Shown here: positions 61,078-64,000 of the stretch, in pieces
Position numbering within the stretch: the stretch's first letter is position 1
How the letters are laid out: each line of letters starts with the position of its first letter
From: Thunnus maccoyii
Lineage: Eukaryota; Chordata; Actinopteri; Scombriformes; Scombridae
Direction of reading: 5' to 3'
Assembly (NCBI RefSeq): GCF_910596095.1
Contig: NC_056535.1
Location: 29,945,505-30,009,504, forward strand
DNA: 64,000 nucleotides
Translations under genes and position numbers: made by a program
Notes under the pieces: generated by a model
What the model was told of the DNA's origin: nothing
The model's database searches: none
What the model saw: the letters and a program-made list of their open reading frames with translations, nothing else

Positions 61078-64000
<2,923 letters not shown>

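Overview
The window looks like nuclear DNA from a teleost fish, probably a percomorph. The genes have short exons and GT/AG introns. The space between them is filled with decayed fish-type repeats: Tc1, hAT and TTAA-target MITEs, tRNA-like SINEs, LINE fragments and long CA/GT runs. All assignments come from reading exons and splice sites by eye; no search or alignment program was run.

Layout. (1) 1-12.7 kb, minus strand: two complement C1q chain genes. A C1qC-like gene (1878 down to the left edge, its 3' part outside the window) lies downstream of a complete six-coding-exon C1qA-like gene (11446 to 5957). The order A then C matches the vertebrate C1QA-C1QC-C1QB cluster, so C1qB may lie to the left. 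Both have candidate non-coding first exons with an AGAGGAA (PU.1-like) motif. (2) 12.7-19.8 kb: gene-free, with a repeat complex built of 464-bp direct repeats and a large palindrome. (3) 19.8-21.2 kb, minus: an intact one-exon RING/B-box/coiled-coil/SPRY TRIM gene with an IRF-type motif upstream. (4) 21.4-33.9 kb: no coding gene seen; repeats, a possible promoter and first exon at 26.1-26.3 kb, and a duplicated copy of the DNase 5' flank. (5) 33.97-41.4 kb, plus: a DNase I-family gene (dnase1l4-like) with a complete catalytic core and no visible signal peptide. It has an unexpected coiled-coil terminal exon and a second possible terminal exon that was duplicated. (6) 42-48.9 kb: segmental duplication, a SINE and a broken Tc1 element. 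(7) 48.97-53.1 kb, plus: an unassigned promoter-like region, then a five-exon single V-set immunoglobulin membrane protein. (8) 53.4-62.2 kb: LINE fragments, an hAT deletion derivative with an 8-bp target duplication, and MITEs. (9) 61.1-63.2 kb, minus: the last two coding exons of tma7.

Four of the five genes are of immune type: C1q recognition chains, a TRIM ligase, a DNase I-like nuclease and an Ig-V receptor. Clearance of dead-cell or foreign DNA could link C1q and the DNase functionally, but the sequence does not show that they are co-regulated. The most unusual observations are the DNase C-terminal exons, the C1qC mini-exon flanked by complementary UG and AC repeats, and paralogous empty sites that record two transposon insertions.
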